The notes under the pieces are model-generated. The model was not told the DNA's origin and searched no databases. It saw only the letters and a list, made by a program, of their open reading frames with translations. Positions 25,386 to 38,852 of a stretch of 64,000 nucleotides of DNA are shown piece after piece. Both the position numbers and the translations under genes were made by a program. Within the stretch, counting starts at the first letter, position 1. Every line of letters begins with the position of its first letter. The stretch lies in the NCBI RefSeq assembly GCF_000410515.1, contig NC_021500.1:2976001-3040000 (forward strand), written 5' to 3'. This DNA is from Enterobacter sp. R4-368 (GTDB taxonomy: Bacteria; Pseudomonadota; Gammaproteobacteria; Enterobacterales; Enterobacteriaceae).

Positions 25386-27503
25386 ATGAATTATAAAATA
25401 CCTCTGGCCCTCACGATTTGCAGTTCACTTATTCCCATTCCTGCGTTGGCTGCAACAGCCCCTGTCTGGAAAGCAATTGCTTTTGGGCAATCTACCGACA
25501 TGAATTTCTCATCGAATGTGTTACCGGAAAAAATAGGCGTCAATGATGTCACCATCGCCGGTAAAAAGCTCTCTGTTGCGGATGAAGCGACGTTAACAAA
25601 TCCGATCACTATTGAAAGCCGTGGCGGCAAAATTGCCAATTCTCACGACGGCCTGACGTTTTTTTATACCCGACTTCCTGGTAACGAAAATTTTGTCTTA
25701 CAGGCAACCATTACCGTTGAACAGTTCGGTCCTGAAAACGGAGCAAAACCCGCCGCGCAGGAAGGTGCAGGTTTGCTGGTACGAGATGTGATTGGTACTC
25801 CGCGCCAGCAGCCGCTGAAAGAGGGTTATGAAGAGTTTCCGGCGGCATCAAATATGGTGATGAACGCCATTATGACGCAGGATAAAAAAGATAATTTCCG
25901 CGTGAAGATGCAAGCGATTACCCGCGAGGGGATTAGCCAGCCGTGGGGGAATGCTGGTGCCACTATCTCGAAACAGAGTTATCAGGAAGAGATTGATCTT
26001 CGCCAGACACCAACCTTTCGCCTGAAACTAGAACGTACCAACGACGGTTTTATCAGCGCATGGGCGCCGCAGGGGAGTGATAAATGGGTCAGCCGCAGCG
26101 TACCGCGCGCCGATTTGATTTCGGTGCAAAATAAAGACCACTATTACGTGGGTTTTTTTGCCTCGCGTAACGCCAAAATTGTGGTTAGCGATGCCACATT
26201 AACCACCAGCAAAGCCCAGACTATTGATTCTAAACCCTGGCAGGCTAAGCCGTTGCCGGTTGTCGTACAAATAGCCTCTCCCGCCCAGAGCATTGGCGAA
26301 GCCTACACGGTGCAGGCACGCGCTAATTATGATGGCTTGTTTAGCGTGCGGCAGAACGAAGTGGTGATCGGTAATGAAAAACCGGTGAAAGCAGGTGAAA
26401 TGTATACCCTGCCAACTCACCTGGCGGCAGAGAACACCTTTGCACTGACCTTTACACCAACAAGCGGTAAAGAGATAACGCCCATTTCGCAGACGTTCGC
26501 TGTCGAAAGGGTTGCCGGAACCATGGCTTCTACTCTGTATGCCGCCGCCGATGGTAAAGCGGATGGTGAAGGTACCGCTGCATCACCTCTGGATTTGCCA
26601 ACCGCTATATCTCTGTTGCCGCCAGGCGGGACAATTAACCTGAAAGCCGGAGATTATGCCCGGGCAGAGATCCCGCTCACCGCCAGCGGCTTGCGTGATA
26701 AACCAAAAACGCTGCAAGCCGATGGCAAAGCGGTGATCCACGGTTTATTGGTTGATGCCAGCTACTGGCATATCAAAGGTATTGGCGTTACCGATAAGAG
26801 CCTGCGTGTGCAGGGTAGCCATAACGTGATCGAAAAAGTGGTCGCCTGGCGTAATGACGATACCGGCATTCAGATCTCCTCACCGGAAAACATTGGTCGC
26901 GCACTGTGGGCGAGCCATAACCGCGTGATCGATGCTGAGTCCTGGGGTAATGAAGATCCCGGCAAAATCAACGCTGACGGCTTCGCGGTGAAGATGCGCG
27001 TCGGTGACGGTAACCGCCTGGAGAGATGCTACTCCCATGACAATATCGATGACGGCTTTGATTTGTTTAATAAGATTGAGGACGGCGGCAATGGTGTTGT
27101 GGTGATCGAGAATTCTATTGCCAGCAACAATACCAGCAACGGTTTCAAACTGGGGGGAGAAGGGCAGCCAGTGGCGCATCAGGTGCGGAACAGTAAAGCG
27201 ATTGCTAACCATCTGGACGGTTTCACCGACAATTTTAATCCTGGTGCGCTGGTGGTAGAGAACAATATCGCTGCGGATAATCAACGCTTTAACTTTATTT
27301 TTCGCCCAAGCCCCTATGGTGATGCTTCCACTCAGGGGAAATTCACCCACAACAAATCCGTGCGCAGTGCGCCGGGCCGCTATGACGATGCGGTGGTCGG
27401 AAATATTGATGAGACGAATTATTTTATTGAGAAAGGGCAGAGCGTGAACAACAAGGGGAAAGTGCTGGATAGTGGGGCGGTGCTGGCGGAACTGAAGATG
27501 TAG
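25386..27503 (+). CDS. Secreted PL9-like pectate lyase / right-handed beta-helix protein
   Basis: 705 aa. A Sec signal peptide (MNYKIPLALTICSSLIPIP, cleaved near ALA-A at 22-23) indicates export. Residues ~30-280 look like a beta-sandwich module. A short linker domain follows (~290-375). From ~385 to the end it is a parallel beta-helix with repeating ...VIEN..., ...NNIAADN... turns. The segment DGFAVKM...NIDDGFDLF...NGFKLGGEG...HLDGFTDNFNPGALVVENN (residues ~530-640) is typical of family PL9 pectate/oligogalacturonate lyases (PelL/PelX type), which cleave by calcium-assisted beta-elimination. CAGGAGA precedes the ATG. A KdgR-like box upstream supports a role in pectin use. It lies between atpC and glmU, which are adjacent in E. 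coli. Exact substrate and final location (periplasm or outside) are unknown. Confidence 0.8.
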   Translation: MNYKIPLALTICSSLIPIPALAATAPVWKAIAFGQSTDMNFSSNVLPEKIGVNDVTIAGKKLSVADEATLTNPITIESRGGKIANSHDGLTFFYTRLPGNENFVLQATITVEQFGPENGAKPAAQEGAGLLVRDVIGTPRQQPLKEGYEEFPAASNMVMNAIMTQDKKDNFRVKMQAITREGISQPWGNAGATISKQSYQEEIDLRQTPTFRLKLERTNDGFISAWAPQGSDKWVSRSVPRADLISVQNKDHYYVGFFASRNAKIVVSDATLTTSKAQTIDSKPWQAKPLPVVVQIASPAQSIGEAYTVQARANYDGLFSVRQNEVVIGNEKPVKAGEMYTLPTHLAAENTFALTFTPTSGKEITPISQTFAVERVAGTMASTLYAAADGKADGEGTAASPLDLPTAISLLPPGGTINLKAGDYARAEIPLTASGLRDKPKTLQADGKAVIHGLLVDASYWHIKGIGVTDKSLRVQGSHNVIEKVVAWRNDDTGIQISSPENIGRALWASHNRVIDAESWGNEDPGKINADGFAVKMRVGDGNRLERCYSHDNIDDGFDLFNKIEDGGNGVVVIENSIASNNTSNGFKLGGEGQPVAHQVRNSKAIANHLDGFTDNFNPGALVVENNIAADNQRFNFIFRPSPYGDASTQGKFTHNKSVRSAPGRYDDAVVGNIDETNYFIEKGQSVNNKGKVLDSGAVLAELKM

Positions 27504-27508
27504 CCAGA

Positions 27509-27546
27509 TGGCGCTCGCTTATCACACAACGGTAAGCGTGGCGCCA
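27509..27546. repeat. GC-rich imperfect hairpin after the lyase gene
   Basis: TGGCGC-TCGCTTA pairs imperfectly with TAAGCG-TGGCGCCA five bases past the lyase stop. It resembles a REP-type palindrome more than a terminator, since no T-tract follows. Confidence 0.55.
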
Positions 27547-27562
27547 CTCGGCATATCAGCAA

Positions 27563-27634
27563 TTAATGATTGAACGTACCGAAAGAGATGTTCATGTTGC
27601 TGAAGAGAGCGATGATTTTGTTGATCAGTTTCAT
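27563..27634 (-). CDS. Candidate 23-residue peptide gene
   Basis: I do not recognise this peptide. It begins MKLINKIIALF, contains SNMNISF and ends GTFNH: a short amphipathic or weakly hydrophobic peptide with two lysines near the N-terminus and no later charges. Support for expression: AGGAAA sits eight bases upstream of the ATG (27632-27634), and a well-formed sigma-70 promoter lies 50-85 bp upstream on the same strand (TTGATC, 17 bp, TAGACT), bracketed by two perfect CRP palindromes. It is isolated downstream of the atp terminator and convergent with the lyase gene. It could be a membrane-active small protein, a leader peptide, or the coding part of a dual-function sRNA. Too short for codon statistics. 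Confidence 0.5.
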   Translation of the reverse strand: MKLINKIIALFSNMNISFGTFNH

Positions 27635-27667
27635 AATGGTTTCCTGCTTTGACTGAAGGTTATTTTC

Positions 27668-27683
27668 TGTGATGAACTTCACA
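27668..27683. promoter_or_regulatory. CRP site overlapping the predicted start of transcription
   Basis: TGTGATGAACTTCACA has both consensus CRP half-sites (TGTGA-N6-TCACA). It overlaps or lies just past the predicted start point of the minus-strand promoter at 27690-27718, a position where CRP would be expected to repress. Confidence 0.7.
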
Positions 27684-27689
27684 AAAAAG

Positions 27690-27718
27690 AGTCTACGCCT
27701 CATTTTTTAACCGATCAA
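27690..27718 (-). promoter_or_regulatory. Promoter for the 23-residue peptide gene
   Basis: On the minus strand TTGATC (RC of 27713-27718) and TAGACT (RC of 27690-27695) are separated by 17 bp. The predicted start near 27683 gives a leader of about 50 nt. Confidence 0.6.
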
Positions 27719-27724
27719 CATTTT

Positions 27725-27740
27725 TGTGATATGCATCACA
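27725..27740. promoter_or_regulatory. CRP site upstream of the small-gene promoter
   Basis: TGTGATATGCATCACA is a perfect palindrome with consensus CRP half-sites. Its centre is about 50 bp upstream of the predicted transcription start, near but not exactly at a standard activating position. Confidence 0.75.
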
Positions 27741-27789
27741 AAATAATAAAACACACTTTCAGTTTCATCTTTACTGGAACGCAGCCATA

Positions 27790-27824
27790 AAAAAAGCCAG
27801 CCTGGAAACCAGACTGGCTTTTTA
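27790..27824 (-). terminator. atp operon terminator
   Basis: AAAAAGCCAG-CCTGG and CCAG-ACTGGCTTTTT form a stem with A/T tracts on both sides, 16-50 bp past the atpC stop. It would work in both directions. Confidence 0.9.
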
Positions 27825-27839
27825 ACGTTCAAGCCGGTG

Positions 27840-28259
27840 TTACATCGCTTTTTTGGTCAACTCGATAACACGCAGTTTCGCGATGGCTTTCGCCAGCTCC
27901 GCAGACGCCTGAGCGTAATCCACGTCACCGTGAGAGCTATTAATGTGCTCTTCTGCTTTACGCTTCGATTCCAGGGCTCGCGCTTCGTCGAGATCCTGGC
28001 CACGAATAGCGGTATCAGCCAGAACGGTCACGCTGCTCGGTTGCACTTCAAGAATGCCGCCGGACAGATAGATAAACTCTTCATGACCGAACTGTTTTAC
28101 GATGCGGATCATACCAGGCTTAATGGCGGTGAGCAGCGGTGCGTGACCCGGGAAAATACCCAGTTCACCTTCACTGCCCGTTACCTGGATTTTTTCGACC
28201 AGACCAGAGAACATTTGTTGCTCTGCGCTGACGACGTCCAGGTGGTAAGTCATTGCCAT
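27840..28259 (-). CDS. atpC: F1F0 ATP synthase epsilon subunit
   Basis: 139 aa central-stalk subunit that couples gamma to the c-ring and inhibits ATP hydrolysis through its C-terminal helices. An N-terminal beta-sandwich ([26 protein letters not shown]) and a C-terminal helical hairpin ([22 protein letters not shown]) are evident. It is the last gene of the atp operon, 20 bp after atpD. Confidence 0.99.
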   Translation of the reverse strand: MAMTYHLDVVSAEQQMFSGLVEKIQVTGSEGELGIFPGHAPLLTAIKPGMIRIVKQFGHEEFIYLSGGILEVQPSSVTVLADTAIRGQDLDEARALESKRKAEEHINSSHGDVDYAQASAELAKAIAKLRVIELTKKAM

Positions 28260-28279
28260 ATCACCCTCCGATTAAGGCG

Positions 28280-30552
<2,273 letters not shown>

Positions 30553-30602
30553 GAGCTTCTCCTCAATGCCTTGCGGCCTGCCCTAAGACAAGCCGCCAGA
30601 CG

Positions 30603-32144
30603 TTACCAGGATTGGGTTGCTTTGAAGGAATCGAGGAGGCCTTTCAGCTTGCCTTCGATTTCGTCGTTATAGCCACCGGACTGGTTGATCTCTTGCATCA
30701 GCGGAGCGTGATCACGGTCAGCGAAAGCCAACAGAGCGGCTTCGAAGCTACCGATTTTCGCCAGTTCCACATCTTCGAGGTAACCGCGCTCAGCTGCGAA
30801 CAGCACCAGGCCCTGTTGTGCAACAGACATAGGGGCATACTGTTTCTGTTTCAGCAGCTCGGTCACTTTCTGACCGTGGCTCAGCTGTTTACGGGTCGCT
30901 TCATCCAGATCGGACGCAAACTGCGAGAACGCCGCCAGTTCACGATACTGCGCCAGTGCGGTACGAATACCACCGGACAGTTTTTTGATGATCTTGGTCT
31001 GAGCTGCACCACCCACACGAGATACGGAGATACCCGGGTTAACCGCCGGACGAATACCGGAGTTAAACAGGTTGGTTTCCAGGAAGATCTGACCATCGGT
31101 AATAGAAATTACGTTGGTCGGAACGAACGCAGAAACGTCACCCGCCTGGGTTTCAATGATCGGCAGTGCGGTCAGAGAACCGGTTTTACCTTTCACTTCA
31201 CCTTTGGTGAAGTTTTCAACGTATTCAGCATTAACGCGGGATGCGCGCTCCAGCAGACGAGAGTGGAGATAGAATACGTCGCCCGGGAATGCTTCACGTC
31301 CCGGCGGACGACGGAGCAGCAGGGAAACCTGGCGGTAAGCAACTGCCTGTTTGGACAGGTCATCGTATACGATCAGCGCATCTTCGCCGCGGTCGCGGAA
31401 GTATTCACCCATTGCGCAACCGGCATACGGCGCCAGGTATTGCAGTGCAGCAGATTCAGAAGCGGTTGCCACAACAACGATGGTGTTGGACAGTGCGCCG
31501 TGCTCTTCCAGCTTACGTACCACGTTAGCAATGGTAGAAGCTTTCTGGCCGATAGCGACGTATACGCATTTGATGCCGGAATCGCGCTGGTTGATGATCG
31601 CATCGATTGCCATCGCGGTTTTACCGGTCTGACGGTCACCGATGATCAATTCACGCTGACCACGACCAATTGGGATCATGGCGTCAACGGATTTATAACC
31701 CGTCTGTACCGGCTGATCGACGGACTGACGATCGATAACGCCCGGGGCGATAACTTCGATTGGCGAGAAGCCATCGTTATCAACCGGACCTTTACCGTCG
31801 ATCGGCGCGCCCAGGGTGTTGACCACACGGCCAAGCAGGCCACGGCCAACCGGAACTTCCAGAATACGGCCAGTACACTTCACCTTCATGCCTTCGGCGA
31901 GGTCAGCGTATGGACCCATCACAACTGCACCTACGGAGTCGCGCTCCAGGTTCAGTGCGATAGCGTAACGGTTACCCGGCAGAGAAATCATCTCGCCCTG
32001 CATACAGTCGGCCAGGCCGTGGATGCGGATAACACCGTCACTTACAGAAACAATAGTACCTTCGTTGTGAGCTTCGCTCACAACACTGAACTGAGCAATG
32101 CGCTGCTTGATCAGTTCGCTGATTTCGGTGGAATTCAGTTGCAT
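30603..32144 (-). CDS. atpA: F1F0 ATP synthase alpha subunit
   Basis: Non-catalytic nucleotide-binding subunit of F1. 513 aa, the E. coli length. N-terminus [20 protein letters not shown]-loop [11 protein letters not shown] near residue 169. Arginine finger region near [14 protein letters not shown]. It lies 12 bp downstream of atpH. Confidence 0.99.
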   Translation of the reverse strand: MQLNSTEISELIKQRIAQFSVVSEAHNEGTIVSVSDGVIRIHGLADCMQGEMISLPGNRYAIALNLERDSVGAVVMGPYADLAEGMKVKCTGRILEVPVGRGLLGRVVNTLGAPIDGKGPVDNDGFSPIEVIAPGVIDRQSVDQPVQTGYKSVDAMIPIGRGQRELIIGDRQTGKTAMAIDAIINQRDSGIKCVYVAIGQKASTIANVVRKLEEHGALSNTIVVVATASESAALQYLAPYAGCAMGEYFRDRGEDALIVYDDLSKQAVAYRQVSLLLRRPPGREAFPGDVFYLHSRLLERASRVNAEYVENFTKGEVKGKTGSLTALPIIETQAGDVSAFVPTNVISITDGQIFLETNLFNSGIRPAVNPGISVSRVGGAAQTKIIKKLSGGIRTALAQYRELAAFSQFASDLDEATRKQLSHGQKVTELLKQKQYAPMSVAQQGLVLFAAERGYLEDVELAKIGSFEAALLAFADRDHAPLMQEINQSGGYNDEIEGKLKGLLDSFKATQSW

Positions 32145-32156
32145 GCTCCAGTCCCC

Positions 32157-32690
32157 TTAAGACTGCAAGACGTCTGCAAGGCGTTCAAGACGGCCGCGTA
32201 CGCTACCATCAATGACCATATCACCCGCACGGATGATTACGCCTGCCATTACAGACTTATCGATATTGCAATTCAGCTTCACTTTGCGTGACAGACGTTT
32301 TTCCATCGCGGCGCGGATCTTCGAAAGCTGTTCTTCACTCAGTGCGGACGCGGAAGTCACTTCGACTTCTGCGATAGCCTCGCTGGCTGCGCGTAACTGA
32401 ATAAACTGCTCAAGAACATCAGGAAGCACTTTGATTCGACCATTTTCAGCCATCACCCGGATCAGGTTCTGACCTTTGTCGTCAAGTTGCTCCCCACAAA
32501 CTGCGATAAACGACTTAGCGAGCGTTTCCGGTGCTAACGCGCCGGAGATAAGCTCTGCCATGTCTTCATTTTTCGTCACCTCGGCGGCGAACGCCAGCAT
32601 ATCCTGCCAGCGGTCAACGCTCTGAGTTTCGACGGCAAAGTCAAAAGCTGCTTTGGCGTAGGGGCGAGCTACCGTTACAAATTCAGACAT
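32157..32690 (-). CDS. atpH: F1F0 ATP synthase delta subunit
   Basis: Peripheral-stalk protein joining the b dimer to the top of F1. 177 aa, all helical at the N-terminus ([14 protein letters not shown], the OSCP/delta signature). The conserved C-terminal [19 protein letters not shown] is intact. Between atpF and atpA. Confidence 0.99.
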   Translation of the reverse strand: MSEFVTVARPYAKAAFDFAVETQSVDRWQDMLAFAAEVTKNEDMAELISGALAPETLAKSFIAVCGEQLDDKGQNLIRVMAENGRIKVLPDVLEQFIQLRAASEAIAEVEVTSASALSEEQLSKIRAAMEKRLSRKVKLNCNIDKSVMAGVIIRAGDMVIDGSVRGRLERLADVLQS

Positions 32691-32703
32691 CAGCCCCTCC
32701 TCC

Positions 32704-33174
32704 TTACAGTTCAGCGACCAGTTTATTCACGATGTCGCTGTTAGCAGCTTCATCCACGGAACGCTCGATGATTTTCTCGGCGCCGGCTACTGCCAGCAGA
32801 GCCACTTGCTTACGCAGCTCTTCGCGGGCGCGTTTGCGTTCGGCGTCAATTTCCGCCTGCGCCTGCGCCACGATTTTGGTACGTTCCTGCTCGGCTTCTG
32901 CTTTCGCTTCGTCCAGGATCTGAGAACGACGTTTGTTCGCCTGTTCAATGATTACCTGAGCTTCAGCTTTCGCTTTTTTCAGCTGGTCGGTCGCATTGGC
33001 CTGTGCAAGGTCAAGGTCCTTTTTAGCTCGTTCTGCGGAAGCAAGACCGTCAGCAATTTCTTTCTGACGTTTTTCGATGGCAGCCATTAACGGCGGCCAT
33101 ACGTACTTCATGCAGAACAGAACGAACAGGACAAACGCGATGGCCTGGCCGAGGATTGTTGCGTTTAGATTCAC
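32704..33174 (-). CDS. atpF: F1F0 ATP synthase b subunit
   Basis: 156 aa stator subunit, the E. coli length. One N-terminal membrane segment ([22 protein letters not shown]) is followed by a long charged helix (about residues 30-140) rich in Ala, Glu and Lys that dimerises as a coiled coil. C-terminus [10 protein letters not shown] contacts delta. Confidence 0.99.
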   Translation of the reverse strand: MNLNATILGQAIAFVLFVLFCMKYVWPPLMAAIEKRQKEIADGLASAERAKKDLDLAQANATDQLKKAKAEAQVIIEQANKRRSQILDEAKAEAEQERTKIVAQAQAEIDAERKRAREELRKQVALLAVAGAEKIIERSVDEAANSDIVNKLVAEL

Positions 33175-33206
33175 AGCACAATGCCTCTTATCTGGTTAAC
33201 GTTCTA

Positions 33207-33490
<284 letters not shown>

Positions 33491-33520
33491 TCAGTTAAAA
33501 CGTAGTAGTGTTGTTAAAAA

Positions 33521-34728
<1,208 letters not shown>

Positions 34729-35345
34729 TGCGTTTCTTAACTCCTGCTCCCTATGAGGTATGCCGCGTGTCGTATAAAACGTTCTTTGGGGCCCGGAGTC
34801 AAGCATCAAAAAGCGGTCAAATTATACGGTGCGGCCTCGTGATTTCAAACAATAAGTAGCGAAAAGGTGAATAAATGTTTAAATATTTTTCCCAAGCGCT
34901 ATTTTTAAACTTTTGCAGAAACTGTGAACCTTCGAGCAAAAGTGCAAATAACGCGAAATTCCTGCTGGTAAAGCGTGCACTCGGTCACAAAATAAACATT
35001 TATGCACCCGCCTTATTTATCGCAGCAGGAATTTGATACTTTTCATCTTTCTGATATTTAAGCTGATTTATCACAACTCTTTTTAAAACACTCACATCTA
35101 CTATGAAAACGATTTATTGACATTTTTAATAATTATTTAACAACAATATTTCGTTATCGAGGCCGATTTTTAGCGGGCTGATATTTTCACAGTTGATTAT
35201 TTTAAGCGTGAATAAAATTCACAGCGTTAAATGTCAGAAAAATCCTGGTAAAAATACGGTTAAATGTAACTGAACGTATCACCGTTTTTAATGTCGTTTT
35301 TTAACATCGCGGCAACCGCACGAATGATACATTTTTTGATAAAAA
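34729..35345. promoter_or_regulatory. Long AT-rich atpI-rsmG intergenic region with atp promoter
   Basis: 617 bp. Near its left end on the minus strand, TTGACT (RC of 34797-34802) and TTATAC (RC of 34772-34777) form a likely atp promoter with a slightly long 19-bp spacer. The rest is very AT-rich with many A/T runs (for example 35040-35160) and no supported gene. It sits in the origin-proximal arm, and E. coli has a similar AT-rich gap here. A 53-codon plus-strand frame at 34875 is discussed under rejected items. Confidence 0.6.
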
Positions 35346-35969
35346 TTAAACTTTATTTGCTTTAACGACGACTAAATGACGCTCGCCATCCAGGTGCGGA
35401 ACATGCAGTTTAACAATTGTTTCTACACACAAATCAGCGGGTAACAGCGCAATTTCCTCTTCCGGCACTAAACCTTTAAGCGCATAGAAACGCCCTTCTT
35501 CGCCAGGCAAATGCCGGCACCAGTTCACCATGTCATTCAGCGAAGCAAAAGCGCGGCTGATAACACCGTCAAATGGCGGTTGTGCCGGGAAATCTTCGAC
35601 ACGACTCTGCACCGGTTCGATATTGCTCAGTTTCAATTCATGCTGAACCTGGCGTAAAAACCGTACCCGTTTGCCAAGGCTGTCGAGCAACGTGAAGTGC
35701 GATTCAGGGCATACGATAGACAACGGAATGCCAGGCAATCCGGGGCCGGTCCCAACGTCAATAAAGCGTGAACCTTGCAGGTAAGGCGCAACCACAACAC
35801 TGTCGAGGATATGGCGGATCAGCATCTCGTTGGGATCGCGTACGGAAGTCAGGTTGTACGCTTTGTTCCATTTGTGCAGCAGTTCGACGTAAGCCACCAG
35901 TTGTTGTTGCTGGTGATCGGACAACGAAATACCTGCTTCATCGAGCAGACGAGAGAGTTTGTTAAGCAC
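35346..35969 (-). CDS. rsmG: 16S rRNA (guanine527-N7)-methyltransferase RsmG (GidB)
   Basis: 207 aa Rossmann-fold methyltransferase that makes m7G527 in 16S rRNA; loss gives low-level streptomycin resistance in the family. SAM motif I is [15 protein letters not shown] near residue 65. The N-terminal helical part is [20 protein letters not shown]. It follows mnmG by 53 bp with a CCCGG/CCGGG hairpin between (35994-36010). Confidence 0.98.
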   Translation of the reverse strand: MLNKLSRLLDEAGISLSDHQQQQLVAYVELLHKWNKAYNLTSVRDPNEMLIRHILDSVVVAPYLQGSRFIDVGTGPGLPGIPLSIVCPESHFTLLDSLGKRVRFLRQVQHELKLSNIEPVQSRVEDFPAQPPFDGVISRAFASLNDMVNWCRHLPGEEGRFYALKGLVPEEEIALLPADLCVETIVKLHVPHLDGERHLVVVKANKV

Positions 35970-36022
35970 GGTTGTTACCTGTGGAATTAAAATGCCCGGT
36001 AAAACCGGGCAGATAAGTAAGA

Positions 36023-37912
36023 TTAGGCGCTACGGCGCAGCATACCTTGTTTTTTCAGCCACACCAGCAGAATGGAGATCGCCGCCGGGGTAATGCCGGA
36101 AATGCGTGATGCCTGGCCAATGGACGACGGCTTATGATCGTTAAGCTTGGCGATCACTTCGTTGGAAAGCCCGTTAACCTGGCGGTAATCCAGCGTTGCG
36201 GGTAACAGCGTATTCTCATTGCGCTGCTGTTTTTCGATCTCATCCTGCTGACGCGCAATATAACCCTCGTATTTCACCTGGATTTCCACCTGCTCGGCAG
36301 CTTGTTGATCGTCCAGGCCCGGAGCGAACGGCGCCAACTGAACCAGTTGCTCGTAGGTCATCTCAGGACGACGCAGCAGATCTTCGCCGCTGGCTTCGCG
36401 CGATAACGGTGCAGTCAGATGTTCGTTGACAGCAGGCGTATGTTCAGAGGCTGGCGATACCCACTGAGATTTCAGGCGCTGACGTTCACGCTCGATAGTC
36501 TCCAGTTTTTCGTTGAAACGCGCCCAGCGCTCGTCATCCACCAGACCCAGCTCACGACCCGCTTCCGTCAGGCGCAGATCGGCATTGTCTTCGCGCAGCA
36601 TCAGGCGGTACTCCGCGCGGGAGGTAAACATACGGTACGGCTCTTTTGTCCCCAGGGTGCAGAGATCGTCCACCAGTACGCCAAGATAAGCCTGATCGCG
36701 ACGCGGCGCCCAGCCCTCTTTTTCGGCAGAGAAGCGCGCGGCATTAAGCCCCGCCAGCAGCCCCTGGGCCGCAGCTTCTTCGTACCCGGTGGTGCCGTTA
36801 ATCTGGCCGGCAAAGAACAGACCCTGAATAAATTTACTTTCAAGCGTAGGTTTCAGATCGCGCGGATCGAAGAAGTCGTACTCAATGGCGTAGCCAGGGC
36901 GAACAATCTTCGCGTTTTCCATCCCCTGCATGGAACGCACAATTTGCATCTGCACATCAAACGGCAGGCTGGTGGAGATACCGTTCGGGTAGATTTCGTT
37001 GGAGGTTAGTCCTTCCGGCTCAAGGAAGATCTGGTGCTGATTGCGATCGGCAAAGCGCATGACTTTATCTTCGATCGACGGGCAGTAACGCGGGCCGATC
37101 CCTTCGATAACACCGGCATACATCGGGCTGCGATCGAGGTTATTGCGGATCACATCGTGGGTTTTTTCATTGGTATGCGTGACATAGCACGGCACCTGAC
37201 GCGGATGCTGCGCGACGTTGCCCATAAACGAGAACACCGGCATCGGGTTATCGCCATGCTGCTGGGCCAGAACGCTGAAATCGATAGTGCGCGCGTCAAT
37301 ACGCGGCGGTGTACCGGTTTTCAGGCGGCTGACGCGCAGCGGCAGTTCGCGCAGACGACGCGACAGCGGAATCGATGGCGGATCGCCCGCACGACCACCG
37401 CTGTAGTTATCAAGACCAATATGGATTTTACCGTCGAGGAAGGTCCCTACGGTCAGCACCACCGCTTTCGCACGGAATTTGAGCCCCATCTGGGTCACGG
37501 CACCCACAACGCGATCGTTTTCGACGATCAGATCTTCAACCGCCTGCTGGAAGATCATCAGGTTCGGTTGGTTTTCAAGCGCTGTTCGCACTGCCTGGCG
37601 GTAAAGCACGCGGTCTGCCTGCGCACGTGTCGCACGGACTGCCGGGCCTTTGCTGGCGTTTAGTATCCTAAACTGAATACCCGCCTGATCGATCGCCTTC
37701 GCCATCAGCCCGCCGAGCGCATCCACTTCTTTTACCAGGTGTCCTTTCCCAATACCGCCGATCGCCGGGTTGCAGCTCATCTGCCCCAGCGTGTCGATAT
37801 TGTGTGTCAACAGCAGGGTCTGCTGACCCATACGCGCTGCGGCCATCGCGGCCTCAGTGCCTGCATGACCCCCGCCAATGATAATGACGTCAAAAGGATC
37901 CGGATAAAACAT
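36023..37912 (-). CDS. mnmG: tRNA U34 carboxymethylaminomethyl synthesis protein MnmG (GidA)
   Basis: FAD-dependent partner of MnmE in wobble-uridine modification. 629 aa, the E. coli length. FAD-binding dinucleotide fold [20 protein letters not shown] at residues 10-29; [13 protein letters not shown] follows. C-terminal helical domain binds MnmE and tRNA. It is the first gene left of oriC and is transcribed away from it; in E. coli its transcription affects origin melting. Confidence 0.99.
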   Translation of the reverse strand: MFYPDPFDVIIIGGGHAGTEAAMAAARMGQQTLLLTHNIDTLGQMSCNPAIGGIGKGHLVKEVDALGGLMAKAIDQAGIQFRILNASKGPAVRATRAQADRVLYRQAVRTALENQPNLMIFQQAVEDLIVENDRVVGAVTQMGLKFRAKAVVLTVGTFLDGKIHIGLDNYSGGRAGDPPSIPLSRRLRELPLRVSRLKTGTPPRIDARTIDFSVLAQQHGDNPMPVFSFMGNVAQHPRQVPCYVTHTNEKTHDVIRNNLDRSPMYAGVIEGIGPRYCPSIEDKVMRFADRNQHQIFLEPEGLTSNEIYPNGISTSLPFDVQMQIVRSMQGMENAKIVRPGYAIEYDFFDPRDLKPTLESKFIQGLFFAGQINGTTGYEEAAAQGLLAGLNAARFSAEKEGWAPRRDQAYLGVLVDDLCTLGTKEPYRMFTSRAEYRLMLREDNADLRLTEAGRELGLVDDERWARFNEKLETIERERQRLKSQWVSPASEHTPAVNEHLTAPLSREASGEDLLRRPEMTYEQLVQLAPFAPGLDDQQAAEQVEIQVKYEGYIARQQDEIEKQQRNENTLLPATLDYRQVNGLSNEVIAKLNDHKPSSIGQASRISGITPAAISILLVWLKKQGMLRRSA

Positions 37913-37994
37913 GGTGGTATGCCTCGCCTGAGCGGTTAGAAATTGGATTGAAGCCTGGGCCGTGGATTCTACTCAACTTTAGTCCAGTGAGAAA

Positions 37995-38283
37995 GGATCG
38001 GATCCCGGCTATTAAAAAGAAGATCTTTTATATGTAGAGATCTGTTCTATTGTGATCTCTTATTAGGATCGACAGGTGCTGTGGATAACCCTGATCATCA
38101 CTTTAGGATCAAGTCATTAGGCAGGATCATTAGCTGTGAATGATCGGTGATCCTGAACCGTATAAGCTGGGATCAGAATGGCTAGTTATACACAAGTCAA
38201 AAACTGAACTGCAGTTGCTAATGGGATAACTACCGGTTGATCAGTGCTTTTAAGCATAGTTATCCACATCTGATCGCACGATC
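37995..38283. other. oriC: Chromosomal replication origin oriC
   Basis: Located between mnmG and mioC, as in E. coli. The unwinding region has three 13-mers: L GATCTTTTATATG (38022-38034), M GATCTGTTCTATT (38039-38051), R GATCTCTTATTAG (38054-38066). DnaA boxes: R1 TGTGGATAA (38080-38088), R2 TTATACACA (38186-38194), R4 TTATCCACA (38260-38268), with a weak R3-like site near 38223. An IHF-type site, ATCAAgtcaTTA, covers 38108-38119. About 15 GATC sites in under 290 bp serve Dam/SeqA sequestration. The conserved block GTGAATGATCGGTGATCCTG is present at 38135-38154. Confidence 0.97.
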
Positions 38284-38284
38284 T

Positions 38285-38734
38285 TTAATCGGTATTGAGT
38301 AAATTTTTCCAGGATCCCAGCCATTCTTCCGCTGGATCTTCCGGAATATCGTGATCAAGGATGTTGATCTTCAGCGTTTCGCCGATCTGTTTTGCTCCGC
38401 ACGCCGTTAATGAAGCTTCCAGTTTTTCGATCGCCTGACAGAACGTGTCATATTCGCGGCTACCGATACCAATAGCGCCAAAGCGTACCTGGGAGAGATC
38501 CGGTTTTTGCGCGTTCAAATCGTCTAAAAGCGGCTGCAGGTTTTCGGGCAGATCGCCCGCACCATGGGTCGAACTCACCACCAGCCAGGTGCCCTGCAAA
38601 GCAAGATCCTCTAAAAGCGGGCCGTGCAGCGTCTCGGTACTGAAACCCGCGTCTTCCAGCTTTTCCGCCAGATGTTCCGCCACATATTCCGCGCCGCCAA
38701 GGGTGCTGCCGCTAATAAGAGTGATGTCTGCCAT
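38285..38734 (-). CDS. mioC: Flavodoxin-like protein MioC
   Basis: 149 aa FMN-binding protein; the FMN phosphate loop is SGSTLGGAEY near residue 8 and a second flavin loop is SSTHGAGDLP near 53. In E. coli it supports biotin synthase in vitro, and its transcription toward oriC influences initiation. The stop codon is 2 bp from the right edge of oriC. A DnaA box (38812-38820) lies in the promoter region. Confidence 0.96.
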   Translation of the reverse strand: MADITLISGSTLGGAEYVAEHLAEKLEDAGFSTETLHGPLLEDLALQGTWLVVSSTHGAGDLPENLQPLLDDLNAQKPDLSQVRFGAIGIGSREYDTFCQAIEKLEASLTACGAKQIGETLKINILDHDIPEDPAEEWLGSWKNLLNTD

Positions 38735-38811
38735 GAAGCCCGCTCCGTTTTACCCGCCATTCGGCGATAAATAGGGGGGCATTGTACGCTGTGAATGGGC
38801 TGGGATCTACC

Positions 38812-38820
38812 TGTGGACAA
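38812..38820 (-). promoter_or_regulatory. DnaA box in the mioC promoter region
   Basis: TGTGGACAA (TTGTCCACA on the minus strand), one mismatch from the strong consensus, 78 bp upstream of the mioC start. E. coli mioC is DnaA-repressed through boxes at this position. Confidence 0.7.
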
Positions 38821-38852
38821 TACGGGTATTATTTGAGGATGAAAACGCCCGG

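Noticed and set aside
30612..32291. A 559-codon plus-strand open frame opposite atpA.
   Set aside because: It is the antisense shadow of atpA and the 5' part of the operon; long antisense frames are common opposite highly biased genes. The protein has no family features.
34875..35036. A 53-codon plus-strand frame in the atpI-rsmG gap (MFKYFSQALFLNF..., preceded by AAGGTG).
   Set aside because: It is antisense to the atp upstream region, has no recognisable family or convincing promoter, and such frames arise readily in AT-rich DNA. Conservation would be needed to revive it.
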